Shown: in pieces, positions 41,457 through 50,486 of the stretch
How the letters are laid out: every line of letters starts with the position of its first letter
Position numbering within the stretch: position 1 is the first letter of the stretch
Origin: an uncultured Tenacibaculum sp.
GTDB taxonomy: Bacteria > Bacteroidota > Bacteroidia > Flavobacteriales > Flavobacteriaceae
NCBI RefSeq assembly: GCF_947495995.1
Contig: NZ_CANMAX010000010.1
Coordinates: 1-64,000, forward strand
Length of the DNA stretch: 64,000 nt
Direction of reading: 5' to 3'
The notes under the pieces: generated by a model
The model's database searches: none
What the model was told of the DNA's origin: nothing
What the model saw: the letters and a program-made list of their open reading frames with translations, nothing else
Translations under genes and position numbers: made by a program

Positions 41457-41945
41457 ATGAAAACAATTTACATAGTTCGTCATGCTAAATCATCGTGGAA
41501 ATACACGAGTGTAAAAGACCACGACAGACCGTTAAAAGAGAGAGGAATTAATGATGCTCATTTAATTTCTAAGTTTTTAGCGAAAAAAATTCAAAGGCCA
41601 GATGTGTTTATTTCTAGTAGTGCAAATAGAGCATTACAAACAGGAATAATTTTCTGTGAAAACTTTGGATATCCGATGGCTAATTTAAAGATTAGTAAAC
41701 AGCTATATAGTTTTAGTGATGGTTACTTAGTGAAAACGGTAAAAGCTTTAGACGATAATTTCGATAGTGCAATTATTTTTAGTCACGATCATGGAATCAA
41801 TACTTTTGTAAATAAGTTTGGAAGTAAACCAGTAGCTCATGTAACTACTTGTGGAGTTGTAGGAATTCAGTTTAAAGAAAAACATTGGAAAGACATTAAA
41901 AAAGGAACCACAGTTCTTGTTGAGTTTCCTAAATATCATAAATAA
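41457..41945 (+). CDS. SixA-like histidine phosphatase
   Basis: 162 residues of the histidine phosphatase (phosphoglycerate mutase-like) superfamily. The catalytic motif is IVRHAKSSWK (Arg-His-Ala) near the N-terminus, with the second His in IIFSHDHGINTF. SixA acts on phosphohistidine in E. coli. Here the gene is followed by a ppx/gppA-like gene 12 nt away, a pairing common in Flavobacteriaceae, where a polyphosphate kinase often joins them. Confidence 0.88.
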   Translation: MKTIYIVRHAKSSWKYTSVKDHDRPLKERGINDAHLISKFLAKKIQRPDVFISSSANRALQTGIIFCENFGYPMANLKISKQLYSFSDGYLVKTVKALDDNFDSAIIFSHDHGINTFVNKFGSKPVAHVTTCGVVGIQFKEKHWKDIKKGTTVLVEFPKYHK

Positions 41946-41957
41946 AACGAATCACTT

Positions 41958-42851
41958 TTGAAGATAAGGAAATACGCAGCCATTGATATAGGGTCGAATG
42001 CCGTTAGATTATTGGTAGCAAATGTAATAGAAGATAAAAAGAAAGCGCCTAAGTTTAAAAAATCATCCTTAGTAAGGGTACCAATTCGATTAGGAGCAGA
42101 TGCTTTTGTAGAAGGAAGTATATCTGAAAATAATATCGATCGAATGTTAGATGCTATGAAGGCTTTCAAATTATTAATGAAAGTTCATGGTGTTGAAAAG
42201 TATAAAGCATGTGCAACTTCAGCAATGCGTGAAGCTTCTAATAGTGAAGAAATCGTAGAGAAAGTACTTAAAAAAACAGGGATTGAAATAGATGTAATAA
42301 ATGGAGCAAAAGAAGCAGCAATTATTTCTTCTACAGACTTAAAACATCTTATCAATTCTGATGAAACGTATTTATATGTAGATGTAGGTGGAGGTAGTAC
42401 CGAGCTTACAATCTTTTCTGAAGGAAAAATTATCAATTCTAAGTCATTTAAAATAGGAACAGTTCGTTTGATAAATAATTCAAAAGAAAAGAACAAAAAA
42501 ATATTTGCTAAGGTTGAAGAATGGATTACTAAACACACAAAAGACTACAAAAGAATTTCTCTAATAGGTTCTGGAGGAAATATCAATAAGATTTTTAAAA
42601 TGTCTGGATTAGATGCTGGTAGACCTATCTCATATATTTATTTAAATGCACAGTTTGAGTATTTAAAAAAGATGAGTTATGAAGAGCGAATTTCCGAATT
42701 AAGTTTAAATCCAGATCGTGCAGATGTAATTGTGCCTGCAACAAAAATTTATCTTTCAGCGATGAAATGGAGTGGAGCACGAAGAATTTTTGTGCCTAAA
42801 ATAGGGCTCTCAGACGGTATTGTTAAGAGTTTGTATTTTAATAAATTATAA
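41958..42851 (+). CDS. Ppx/GppA family phosphatase
   Basis: 297 residues. The actin-like ATPase core is shown by YAAIDIGSNAVRLLVANV, CATSAMREASNSEE and YLYVDVGGGSTELTIF. It is an exopolyphosphatase or guanosine pentaphosphate phosphatase; the short length fits the two-domain Ppx form. Translation appears to start at the TTG at 41958: an in-frame stop lies five codons upstream and the next ATG would remove the first ATP-binding motif. No polyphosphate kinase gene is next to it. Confidence 0.88.
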   Translation: MKIRKYAAIDIGSNAVRLLVANVIEDKKKAPKFKKSSLVRVPIRLGADAFVEGSISENNIDRMLDAMKAFKLLMKVHGVEKYKACATSAMREASNSEEIVEKVLKKTGIEIDVINGAKEAAIISSTDLKHLINSDETYLYVDVGGGSTELTIFSEGKIINSKSFKIGTVRLINNSKEKNKKIFAKVEEWITKHTKDYKRISLIGSGGNINKIFKMSGLDAGRPISYIYLNAQFEYLKKMSYEERISELSLNPDRADVIVPATKIYLSAMKWSGARRIFVPKIGLSDGIVKSLYFNKL

Positions 42852-42889
42852 AGTTTTTTAACGGTTCTTTAACAATGTTAAAATTTGTT

Positions 42890-42933
42890 TATATTTGTTA
42901 GAAGTGTGACTAATTCCCCGATAACGTGTCACA
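42890..42933 (+). promoter_or_regulatory. Promoter and 5' UTR inverted repeat of the OmpA-like gene
   Basis: TATATTTG at 42890-42897 is a perfect -7 element. Directly after the likely start, TGTGAC (42905-42910) and GTCACA (42928-42933) form a perfect inverted repeat with a 17-nt loop, which could stabilise the mRNA or serve as an operator. Confidence 0.6.
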
Positions 42934-42970
42934 TAGAAGCAAAGTAATCAAAAAACAAATTTTATCCATT

Positions 42971-45058
42971 ATGAAAAAACTTGTCTTATCCGGTGCTATT
43001 CTGGCTGTCGGGTTTACGGTTTCTGCCCAAGATCTACCAACCAATGCAGAACCAGGAAAATGTTATGTTCGTTGTAAGACTCCAGAAGTCTGGAAAAACG
43101 AAGATGTAACTATAGAAGTAGCGCCAGCTTACAAGAGAATTGTAACTTATCCGGCGAAATACAAAACAGTAACAGAAAGAGTTTTAATTGACGAAGGAGG
43201 AGAAAAGCTTATTGTTGTACCAGCTAAGTATGAAACAGAAAATATTACAGTCGTTACTAAAGAAGCTAGTAAACGTTTAGAAAAAACTTTAGGTAGACCA
43301 TCTGTAGAGAATGTGTCAGTAGTTACAAAAGCAGCAGCAAAACGTTTAGAAGTTGTGCCAGCACAATACGAAATGCGCGATGTTGAAGTAATGATTAAAG
43401 AAGGGTATAAAAAGTTAATTAACGTACCAGCGCAATTTGAAGTTAGAGATGAAGTAATTACGGTAAAAGAAGCAAGTCAGCGTATTGTAGTAGTTCCTGC
43501 CAAAATGAAAACTATTTCAGAAGAGGTAGTTGTGAAAGAAGCTAGTAAACGTTTAGTTTCTATACCTGCAAAGTATGAAATGCAAGATGTTGAAGTAGTA
43601 GTAAAAGAAGCTTCAAAAAGAATAGAAATTATACCTGCTAAATATGAAATGCGTGATGTAGTGGTCACAATTAAAGAAGCAAGTAAACGTTTAGAAGTCG
43701 TTCCAGCAACCTTCGGAAAAGAAACAGTTACATATACTAAAAGAGAATATGGAAACAAATTAAGAGTGGTTCCAGCAGCATTTTCTAGAGACAGTGAAGT
43801 AATTGAAGTAAGGGCAAAATCTGCAAAATGGCAAATGAGTGAAAGAGCTCCAGATTGTACATCTTCAGATCCTAATGATTGTCGTTATTGGTGTTACACA
43901 GAAGTTCCAGCTCAATTTGCTACAGTTGACAAAACAGTTTTATCTGCTGACGCTTCAGTAGTGAAAACTCCAACATGTGATGAAGATAATACACCAGGAG
44001 GATGTGGAAAAGCATCTTACATCAAAAGAGTTATGAAATCACCACCAACTACAAGAGAGATTGATATTCCTGCAGTAACTAAGGTTGTTAAGAAAAGAGT
44101 TATGGTAACTCCACCAACGACTAAAGAGTTTGATGTTCCTGCAGTGACAAAGGTTGTGAAAAAAAGAGTAATGGTGACTCCACCAACTACAAGAGAAGTT
44201 GTAATACCAGAAGTAAGACAAACAATTAAGAAAACTGTAGTTGATGTTCCAGCTAGTAAAAGAGTTATAGATATTCCAGCAGTAACTAAAGTTGTAAAGA
44301 AAACAGTTATGGTAACTCCACCTACTACAAGAGAGGTTGATGTGCCTGCAATTACTAAAGTAGTGAAGAAAAGAGTTATGGTAACTCCACCAACTACTAA
44401 AGAATTTGATATTCCAGAAGTAACAACAACAGTTAAGAAAACTATACCTGCTGTTCAAGGAACCACAGAAATAGATATCCCAGAGGTTACTACAATAATG
44501 AAAAAAACTGTAATGGCTGCTGCTCCAACAACAAGATCTGTTAAAATAGAGCCTAAATATGCTTCAGTAAAAAAGACTGTCTTAGAGAAAGATTCTTATT
44601 CAGAAGAAAAACCTGTAACGGCAAAATTTAAAACAGTAACTAAAGAGGTTTTAGTTTCTAAAGGAGGTTTAACAACTTGGAAAGAAGTTGAGTGTAAATT
44701 AGTAAATAATACTCCATTACCAATTAATTGGAATTTAGGAAGTGCTACATTAACTTCAGGAGCAAAAAGAATTATCGATGCACGTTTATTACCAATCTTA
44801 AAAGATGGTGTTGCAGTAGCAATCGAATCACATACTGATGCTAGAGGATCTAAAACCAGTAATCAATCATTATCAGAAAGAAGAGCACAAGCAGTAGTAA
44901 ATTACTTAGTGTCTAAAGGAATAAATCCAAGTAAGTTAACAGCAAACGGATACGGAGAAGCAAGATTAACAAACAGATGTAAAGATGGAGTTTCTTGTAC
45001 AGAACGTGAACATGCTGCTAACCGAAGAACGACATTTAGAGTTATCGATCAACAATAA
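42971..45058 (+). CDS. OmpA-domain protein with two blocks of 23-residue repeats
   Basis: 695 residues from the ATG at 42971. A signal peptide ends at VSAQ. Residues about 60-290 hold about nine copies of a 23-residue unit of the type VVVKEASKRLVSIPAKYEMQ; residues about 355-590 hold about nine copies of a second 23-residue unit of the type VVKKRVMVTPPTTREIDIPA. Between them is a Cys-rich linker. The C-terminal OmpA domain (595-695) has ESHTDARGSKTSNQSLSERR and NGYGEARL, and should bind peptidoglycan. The repeats probably form an extended beta-rich stalk or cell-surface module; no transmembrane barrel is obvious. Confidence 0.85.
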   Translation: MKKLVLSGAILAVGFTVSAQDLPTNAEPGKCYVRCKTPEVWKNEDVTIEVAPAYKRIVTYPAKYKTVTERVLIDEGGEKLIVVPAKYETENITVVTKEASKRLEKTLGRPSVENVSVVTKAAAKRLEVVPAQYEMRDVEVMIKEGYKKLINVPAQFEVRDEVITVKEASQRIVVVPAKMKTISEEVVVKEASKRLVSIPAKYEMQDVEVVVKEASKRIEIIPAKYEMRDVVVTIKEASKRLEVVPATFGKETVTYTKREYGNKLRVVPAAFSRDSEVIEVRAKSAKWQMSERAPDCTSSDPNDCRYWCYTEVPAQFATVDKTVLSADASVVKTPTCDEDNTPGGCGKASYIKRVMKSPPTTREIDIPAVTKVVKKRVMVTPPTTKEFDVPAVTKVVKKRVMVTPPTTREVVIPEVRQTIKKTVVDVPASKRVIDIPAVTKVVKKTVMVTPPTTREVDVPAITKVVKKRVMVTPPTTKEFDIPEVTTTVKKTIPAVQGTTEIDIPEVTTIMKKTVMAAAPTTRSVKIEPKYASVKKTVLEKDSYSEEKPVTAKFKTVTKEVLVSKGGLTTWKEVECKLVNNTPLPINWNLGSATLTSGAKRIIDARLLPILKDGVAVAIESHTDARGSKTSNQSLSERRAQAVVNYLVSKGINPSKLTANGYGEARLTNRCKDGVSCTEREHAANRRTTFRVIDQQ

Positions 45059-45093
45059 TCGATATCGCTAAATAAACTATCTAACAAAAATCA

Positions 45094-45122
45094 AAAAGCC
45101 CGAGTGAAAGCTCGGGTTTTTT
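45094..45122 (+). terminator. Terminator after the OmpA-like gene
   Basis: AAAGCCCGAG pairs with CTCGGGTTTT over a short GTGAAAG loop and is followed by T residues. Confidence 0.93.
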
Positions 45123-45201
45123 ATTCTAAATAGTTTTCGTGTTATTTTATATTGAATTTTTTAGACAAGTTTTGAGTTAGTAATGTTTGTAATTTTGAAC
45201 T

Positions 45202-46032
45202 ATGGATGAACATAGAATTAAATATATACAATGTGGCGATGTACAAATAGCAGCATCTTGTGAAACGAATTGTGAACGAATAACAGAAGTATATCATCCA
45301 AGCACTTTATTGTTATATACTCAAAAAGGTAATCTACATGTTACCACAAAAGATCAATCTAGTGTTATAATAGTAGGAGAATATGCAGTATTAAAAAAAT
45401 ATACAGAAGCTACTATGTTCAAGACTTGGTCTGATGAAGAAGGAGAAGCGAGAACATATGGATTTGGATTAACTAATGAATTTTTAGAACGTGTGATTTC
45501 TGAAATATCATTACCAAATAGGAAGCGTTTGTCTGAGTCACTTTTTCGTTTAAAACCAACGAAGAAACTAGATGATTTGATGGAGTCTATAATTTTACAT
45601 GTTGATACGAATGATAAATTAGATCCAAAAATAGTAGAGGAAAAGACATTAGAAGCTTTAAAAGCACTTGCAGAAGCTGATGTCAAAATACTTGAGATTT
45701 TTCATGAGTTTTCAATAAAGCAACAAGGAGATCTAGAGAAGTTAATGAAACATAATTTTTTATATAAAATTCCTTTAAAAGTTTTAGCTATTCAATCAGG
45801 AAGAAGTTTATCTACATTCAATAGAGATTTTAAAAAGTTGTTTAACGATACGCCGCATAATTGGATAAAGAAGCAAAGACTTTATTTCGCAAAAAAGATG
45901 ATGAAAGAACACAAAATGAAACCTTCTCACGTGTATCTAGAATCTGGATTCGAAGATTTAGCACATTTTAGTAAAGCTTTTAAAAAACAGTTCAATAAAA
46001 CTCCGAGAGATTTTTACAAGTCAATTCTTTAA
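45202..46032 (+). CDS. AraC-family transcriptional regulator
   Basis: 276 residues. An N-terminal cupin-like region (YHPSTLLLYTQKGNLHV) is followed by a C-terminal AraC DNA-binding domain: PLKVLAIQSGRSLSTFNRDF with NDTPHNWIKKQRLYFAKKMM and VYLESGFEDLAHFSKAFKKQ. It is on the same strand as the molybdenum hydroxylase cluster and 114 nt ahead of it, so it is a candidate local regulator. The effector is unknown. Confidence 0.88.
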   Translation: MDEHRIKYIQCGDVQIAASCETNCERITEVYHPSTLLLYTQKGNLHVTTKDQSSVIIVGEYAVLKKYTEATMFKTWSDEEGEARTYGFGLTNEFLERVISEISLPNRKRLSESLFRLKPTKKLDDLMESIILHVDTNDKLDPKIVEEKTLEALKALAEADVKILEIFHEFSIKQQGDLEKLMKHNFLYKIPLKVLAIQSGRSLSTFNRDFKKLFNDTPHNWIKKQRLYFAKKMMKEHKMKPSHVYLESGFEDLAHFSKAFKKQFNKTPRDFYKSIL

Positions 46033-46146
46033 TTTGACTTTTTTATACAACTAATTAAAAATCAAATTGTTTAACTTTATAGAAGTTTGCTCTTTTTCTC
46101 TAAAAAGATTAAATCAACATAATTATAAACTAAACTTTATTACTTC

Positions 46147-46764
46147 ATGAGCAAAAGAATATTATTTTCTTTGTTGGTGTGCTTACTTGTTTTATTTGTG
46201 CTTTATCCTAAAAGTAAAACCAGTGAGATTTACTTACCTGTAAAAGAAAAAACAGCAACAGAAGATTCAGATAAAAATTTTCATCTAATGATGGATGTGT
46301 TAACACATAAACGATGTGTGAATTGCCATCCAAATGACAATATTCCAAAACAAGGAGAAGATAGTCATCCACATTATTTCGGAATGTCAAGAGGAGAGAA
46401 TAATTTAGGTTTCGATGCTACAAAATGTACGACTTGTCATCAATCAGAGAATAATGATTATTCTGGTGTGCCAGGAGCTCCTGAATGGAGTTTAGCACCA
46501 GCTTCCATGAAATGGGAAGGATTAGATAGATATGAAATAGCAGCTTTAATGTTAGATCCTAAAAGAAATGGAGGAAGAACACCAGATGAAACAATGCATC
46601 ATTTAACAGAGCATGAGTTGGTTTTGTGGGCTTGGAATCCGGGAGTAAACGCAAATGGAGATCCAAGAGAGAAACCACCTGTTTCTAAAGAAAAATATAT
46701 TAAAGCTGTAAAACAATGGTTTGAAGATGGCGCAGTAATACCAGAAAACCCTAATAAAAAGTAA
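46147..46764 (+). CDS. Di-heme c-type cytochrome
   Basis: 205 residues. An N-terminal membrane anchor or signal (LFSLLVCLLVLFVLYP) exposes the rest to the periplasm. Two heme c motifs are present: C57-VN-C60-H61 and C94-TT-C97-H98. It starts the operon and is followed 5 nt later by the iron-sulfur subunit, so it is the likely electron acceptor of the molybdenum hydroxylase, as in isoquinoline 1-oxidoreductase-type systems. Confidence 0.85.
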   Translation: MSKRILFSLLVCLLVLFVLYPKSKTSEIYLPVKEKTATEDSDKNFHLMMDVLTHKRCVNCHPNDNIPKQGEDSHPHYFGMSRGENNLGFDATKCTTCHQSENNDYSGVPGAPEWSLAPASMKWEGLDRYEIAALMLDPKRNGGRTPDETMHHLTEHELVLWAWNPGVNANGDPREKPPVSKEKYIKAVKQWFEDGAVIPENPNKK

Positions 46765-46769
46765 AACGT

Positions 46770-47249
46770 ATGAAAAAAATTTCTTTTACAATAAATGATA
46801 AACCTGTTGAGGTTGAAATTTTAGATGAAAATACACCTTTGCTTTGGGTAGTTCGAGATAATTTGAATTTAAAAGGAACAAAATTTGGCTGTGGGAAAGC
46901 AGCATGCGGAGCTTGTACTTTGCATGTTGATGGCGAAGCTGTGAGATCGTGTTCTTTTGCTGTAAAATATGTACAAGGGAAAAAAGTAACGACTATAGAA
47001 GGTTTAGGAACACCTGAAAATCCTCATCCAGTTCAAGAAGCTTGGATTGAAGAGGTGGTTCCGCAGTGTGGTTATTGTCAACCAGGTTTTATGATGGCGA
47101 CAGCAGCTTTGTTAGAAAAGAATGCGAATCCGACCGATGAAGATATCGACAATAATATTATCAATATATGTAGATGTGGAACTTATTATAGAATGCGAAA
47201 AGCAATTCATAAAGCAGCAGCATTGAAGAATAAATCACTAAATATTTAA
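46770..47249 (+). CDS. [2Fe-2S] subunit of a molybdenum hydroxylase
   Basis: 159 residues. The plant-ferredoxin-type cluster is held by Cys41, 46, 49 and 61 (GCGKAACGACTLHVDG), and the second, helical-domain cluster by Cys100, 103, 134 and 136 (QCGYCQPGFMM and ICRCGTYYRM). This is the small subunit of the xanthine dehydrogenase family, of the two-subunit IorA/quinoline type without an FAD subunit. It passes electrons from the molybdenum centre of the next gene product towards the cytochrome. Confidence 0.94.
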   Translation: MKKISFTINDKPVEVEILDENTPLLWVVRDNLNLKGTKFGCGKAACGACTLHVDGEAVRSCSFAVKYVQGKKVTTIEGLGTPENPHPVQEAWIEEVVPQCGYCQPGFMMATAALLEKNANPTDEDIDNNIINICRCGTYYRMRKAIHKAAALKNKSLNI

Positions 47250-47253
47250 GATC

Positions 47254-49401
47254 ATGAGTAAAAAAGTATCACGTCGTAAATTTTTAGTAAGAGGAGGTTT
47301 AGGAACTTTAGGAGTATTAGCTGTTGGAACTTATGTATTCAGAAATCCAATTCGTAGATCTGTTTTAGAAATGGTAGAAACTATGGCTCCAACTTACATG
47401 GGAAGTGGAACTGAAGTTGAATTGTGGTTTGAGTTAACAAAAGACAATAAAGTTATATTTCATAGTCCTAAGGTAGAAATGGGGCAAGGTTCATTTACAA
47501 GTTTTGCTCAGATGATTGCTGATGAAATGGATGTAAGTATAAGTCAGATTATCGTAGTTGGAGCGGAAACAAAGACTGGAATTATAGATGCAATGAGTAC
47601 TGGAGGAAGTTTATCTGTTGGAGGTTTATGGAAGCCTTTACGAGAACTTTCTGCAACAATGCGTGAAATGTTAAAAATTGAAGCTGCAAAAAAGTTAGGA
47701 ATTGATGTAGCAAATTTATCCACAAAAGAAGGTGTAGTTTCAGGAGACGGAAAAACTATGACTTATGCTGAAATTGCTGATGGAAATACAAAATGGGAAG
47801 TTCCAGATACTCCAGAATTAAAACCTATAAAGTCTTATAAATTTATAGGAAAGCCAGTTAAAAGAATTGACTTAAACGCTAAGGTTTTTGGTGAGCCAAT
47901 TTTTGGTTTAGATGCTGAAATGCCAGATATGCTTTATGCAACTGTGGTTCGATCGAGTTTAGTTGGAGCTAAATTTAAGAGCGCAAATATTACCGAAGCT
48001 GAAAAAATGCCTGGAGTTGTGAAGATTGTTCAAATGAACGATTGGGTTGGTGTTATTGCTAAAACTTATCCTCAAGCTTTATTAGCAAAACAAAAATTGA
48101 AAGTAGAATGGACTAGCGATAAAACTTGGACAGAAGAAGATATTAGAGATCTGCTCAAAGTTGGTAATGGTAATAAAATGATAACGCAAAGTAAAGGTAG
48201 TTTTTTAGAAAATGAAGATGATGCGATTACTATGGAATTTACAAGTCCTTTAGGAGCTCACGCGCAAATTGAACCTAACGGAGCTTTAGCACATTATGAT
48301 AAAGATGGAAATGTAACTGTAATTTTATCAACTCAAGTAATTGGAGTTACCCAAAAACAAATAGCGGAATCATTAGAGATCGATAAAGAAAAAATTAATG
48401 TCATTCCAACATATTTAGGTGGAGGTTTCGGTAGAAGATTAAATACTGTTCATGCTGTACAAGCTGTTCAAATGTCTAAAGCTGTTGGTAAACCTGTGAA
48501 ATATCTCTTTACTAGAAGAGAAGAATTTCAACACGATACTTTTCGTCCGCCAACACATCATATCTTAAAAGGAAAGTTGAATGATCAAGGTATGTTAGAT
48601 AGTTTAGAACATCATTATGCTAGCGGAGATGTTGCGATAAACTCTGTAATTATGCCAGATGCTTTACATACAATATTGGGTTCAGATGTTGGAGCTATGA
48701 GAGGTGGAAATATTATGTATGATAAAGTTCCCAATAGAAATGTTGTACAGTGGCATACAACTTTACCATTTGCAACGAGTTGGTGGAGAAGTCTAGGATT
48801 GCTAGCGAATACTTTTGCTATTGAAAGTTTTATTGATGAAATGGCAATGAAAGCAGGAAAAAATCCTGTTGATTTTCGCGTGGGAATGTTAGGTGACGAA
48901 GGAACTTCTAAAAGAATAAAAGATGTAATTCAGCTTGCGGCTTCAAAAGGTAATTATAAAGATAAACCTGAAAATGGAATCGCAATGGGATTTGCAGCTT
49001 CTGTAGATAGTAATTCTCCTGCTGCTCATGTTGTAGAGGTTTCTATTGTTAATAATGAAATTAAGGTTCATAAAGTAACTTGTGCTTTCGATTGTGGTTT
49101 GGTGGTGAATCCAGATCAAGTAAAAGCACAATGTGAAGGTTCAATAATTATGGGGATTAGTGGTTCAATGCATGAGAAAATGACGTTGAAAGAAGGAGAG
49201 TTATATCCAACAATTTACGGACCTTATGATATGGCTTTAATGAAAAATTCGCCAAAAGAAATCGACGTACATTTTATTCAAGGAGCAGATATTCCATTAC
49301 CAGTTGGTGAACCTCCTATGGGACCAATAGCTGCTGCAGTTGCAAATGCAGTTAAAAGATTGACTGGTAAAAGACTAACAGATTTACCTTTAAAATTATA
49401 A
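47254..49401 (+). CDS. Molybdopterin-binding subunit of a molybdenum hydroxylase
   Basis: 715 residues. A Tat signal (SRRKFLVRGGLGTLGVLAVG) shows export of the folded, cofactor-loaded enzyme. Family motifs are VEMGQGSFTSFAQMIADEMD, YLGGGFGRRLNTVHAVQAVQ and the catalytic Glu loop in LPVGEPPMGPIAAAVANAVK. It is the large subunit of an IorB-like aldehyde/N-heterocycle hydroxylase in the periplasm. There is no FAD-domain gene, which fits a membrane or cytochrome electron acceptor. The substrate cannot be read. Confidence 0.93.
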   Translation: MSKKVSRRKFLVRGGLGTLGVLAVGTYVFRNPIRRSVLEMVETMAPTYMGSGTEVELWFELTKDNKVIFHSPKVEMGQGSFTSFAQMIADEMDVSISQIIVVGAETKTGIIDAMSTGGSLSVGGLWKPLRELSATMREMLKIEAAKKLGIDVANLSTKEGVVSGDGKTMTYAEIADGNTKWEVPDTPELKPIKSYKFIGKPVKRIDLNAKVFGEPIFGLDAEMPDMLYATVVRSSLVGAKFKSANITEAEKMPGVVKIVQMNDWVGVIAKTYPQALLAKQKLKVEWTSDKTWTEEDIRDLLKVGNGNKMITQSKGSFLENEDDAITMEFTSPLGAHAQIEPNGALAHYDKDGNVTVILSTQVIGVTQKQIAESLEIDKEKINVIPTYLGGGFGRRLNTVHAVQAVQMSKAVGKPVKYLFTRREEFQHDTFRPPTHHILKGKLNDQGMLDSLEHHYASGDVAINSVIMPDALHTILGSDVGAMRGGNIMYDKVPNRNVVQWHTTLPFATSWWRSLGLLANTFAIESFIDEMAMKAGKNPVDFRVGMLGDEGTSKRIKDVIQLAASKGNYKDKPENGIAMGFAASVDSNSPAAHVVEVSIVNNEIKVHKVTCAFDCGLVVNPDQVKAQCEGSIIMGISGSMHEKMTLKEGELYPTIYGPYDMALMKNSPKEIDVHFIQGADIPLPVGEPPMGPIAAAVANAVKRLTGKRLTDLPLKL

Positions 49402-49414
49402 TTACTTTTTTCTG

Positions 49415-49447
49415 TTTGACATCAAAGAAATTGAGAAGTTAAATTTA
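49415..49447 (+). promoter_or_regulatory. Possible internal promoter before xdhC
   Basis: TTTG at 49415-49418 and TAAATTTA at 49440-49447, 21 nt apart, lie in the 65-nt gap between the structural and maturation genes. The -7 element has one mismatch. It could allow separate expression of the cofactor genes. Confidence 0.4.
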
Positions 49448-49466
49448 TAATGCGTAATTTAACAAC

Positions 49467-50483
49467 ATGACACATGAATTTGTAGACATAGTAAAACAAG
49501 CTGTACTTCATCAAGAAAAAGGATTGAAAAATGTATTAGCAACTGTAGTTCATTTAGAAGGTTCTTCTTACAGAAAACCAGGTGTTCGAATGCTGATTTG
49601 TGAAGACGGAAAAATGATCGGAGCAGTTAGTGGAGGTTGTGTAGAAAAAGAGGTGAAACTAAGAGCGCAGTCAGTTTTCAAAGATGGAATAGCTAAAGTT
49701 ATTACTTATGATGGACGATATCGTTTGGGATGTGAGGGAGTCTTGTACATTTTAATTGAACCTTTTCATGTTGTAAATGATTTTATCAATGATTTTGAAA
49801 AACGTTTGTCAGATAGAGAAGAGTTTGCAATTCATTCTTCTTTTGTAGCAGAAGATGAGGCTAAAGGAGATTATGGAAGTACTATTACTTTTCAAAATGA
49901 TAAACAATATACGTTTAATGAAAAGCTGGAGTTCTCAAGTGATTTACAAAAGTTCTCTCAGAAACTTAAACCACTAACAAGATTATTAATTGTTGGAGGA
50001 GAACACGATGCTGTAAAATTAACATCAGTGTCCAGTTTGTTAGGTTGGGAAGTTGATGTAATTACTTCAATTAAAGATCCAAAATCAAAAACTGATTTTC
50101 CTGGAGCAAATACAGTAACTGCAAGTACTCCGGAAATCGTAGATTTAAATATAGATTCTGATACTGTTGTAGTATTAATGACGCACAATTACGTTCAAGA
50201 TTTAAAATATTTATTGAAGATTATAAATTTCAATCCGATGTATATTGGGATTTTAGGTTCTACAAAAAGAAGAGATCAGTTAGAAAATGATTTGTTTCAT
50301 TACAAAGAAGATGTATCAGAAGAATTATTAGATAAAATTTATAGTCCAGCTGGATTGCATATCGGAGCAATAACTCCAGAAGAAATTGCAGTCTCAATTG
50401 TTGCTGAAGTTTTAGCAGTAATTCGAAAAAAAGAACCGTATTCTTTACGTAAAATAAAAGGGAAAATCCATCTTCAGAAGTAA
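49467..50483 (+). CDS. XdhC/CoxI-family maturation protein
   Basis: 338 residues. The N-terminal XdhC-CoxI domain has GSSYRKPGVRMLICEDGKMI and GAVSGGCVEKEV, and the C-terminal Rossmann domain has LLIVGGEHDAVKLTSV and YIGILGSTKRRDQL. XdhC binds the molybdenum cofactor, supports its sulfuration and delivers it to xanthine dehydrogenase-type enzymes. It lies directly downstream of the hydroxylase and 3 nt before mocA. Confidence 0.93.
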   Translation: MTHEFVDIVKQAVLHQEKGLKNVLATVVHLEGSSYRKPGVRMLICEDGKMIGAVSGGCVEKEVKLRAQSVFKDGIAKVITYDGRYRLGCEGVLYILIEPFHVVNDFINDFEKRLSDREEFAIHSSFVAEDEAKGDYGSTITFQNDKQYTFNEKLEFSSDLQKFSQKLKPLTRLLIVGGEHDAVKLTSVSSLLGWEVDVITSIKDPKSKTDFPGANTVTASTPEIVDLNIDSDTVVVLMTHNYVQDLKYLLKIINFNPMYIGILGSTKRRDQLENDLFHYKEDVSEELLDKIYSPAGLHIGAITPEEIAVSIVAEVLAVIRKKEPYSLRKIKGKIHLQK

Positions 50484-50486
50484 GAT

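Noticed and set aside
44039..44458. Minus-strand frame rich in Ser, Tyr and Trp opposite the OmpA repeats
   Set aside because: It is the antisense image of a 69-bp coding repeat, which makes any frame repeat and stay open.
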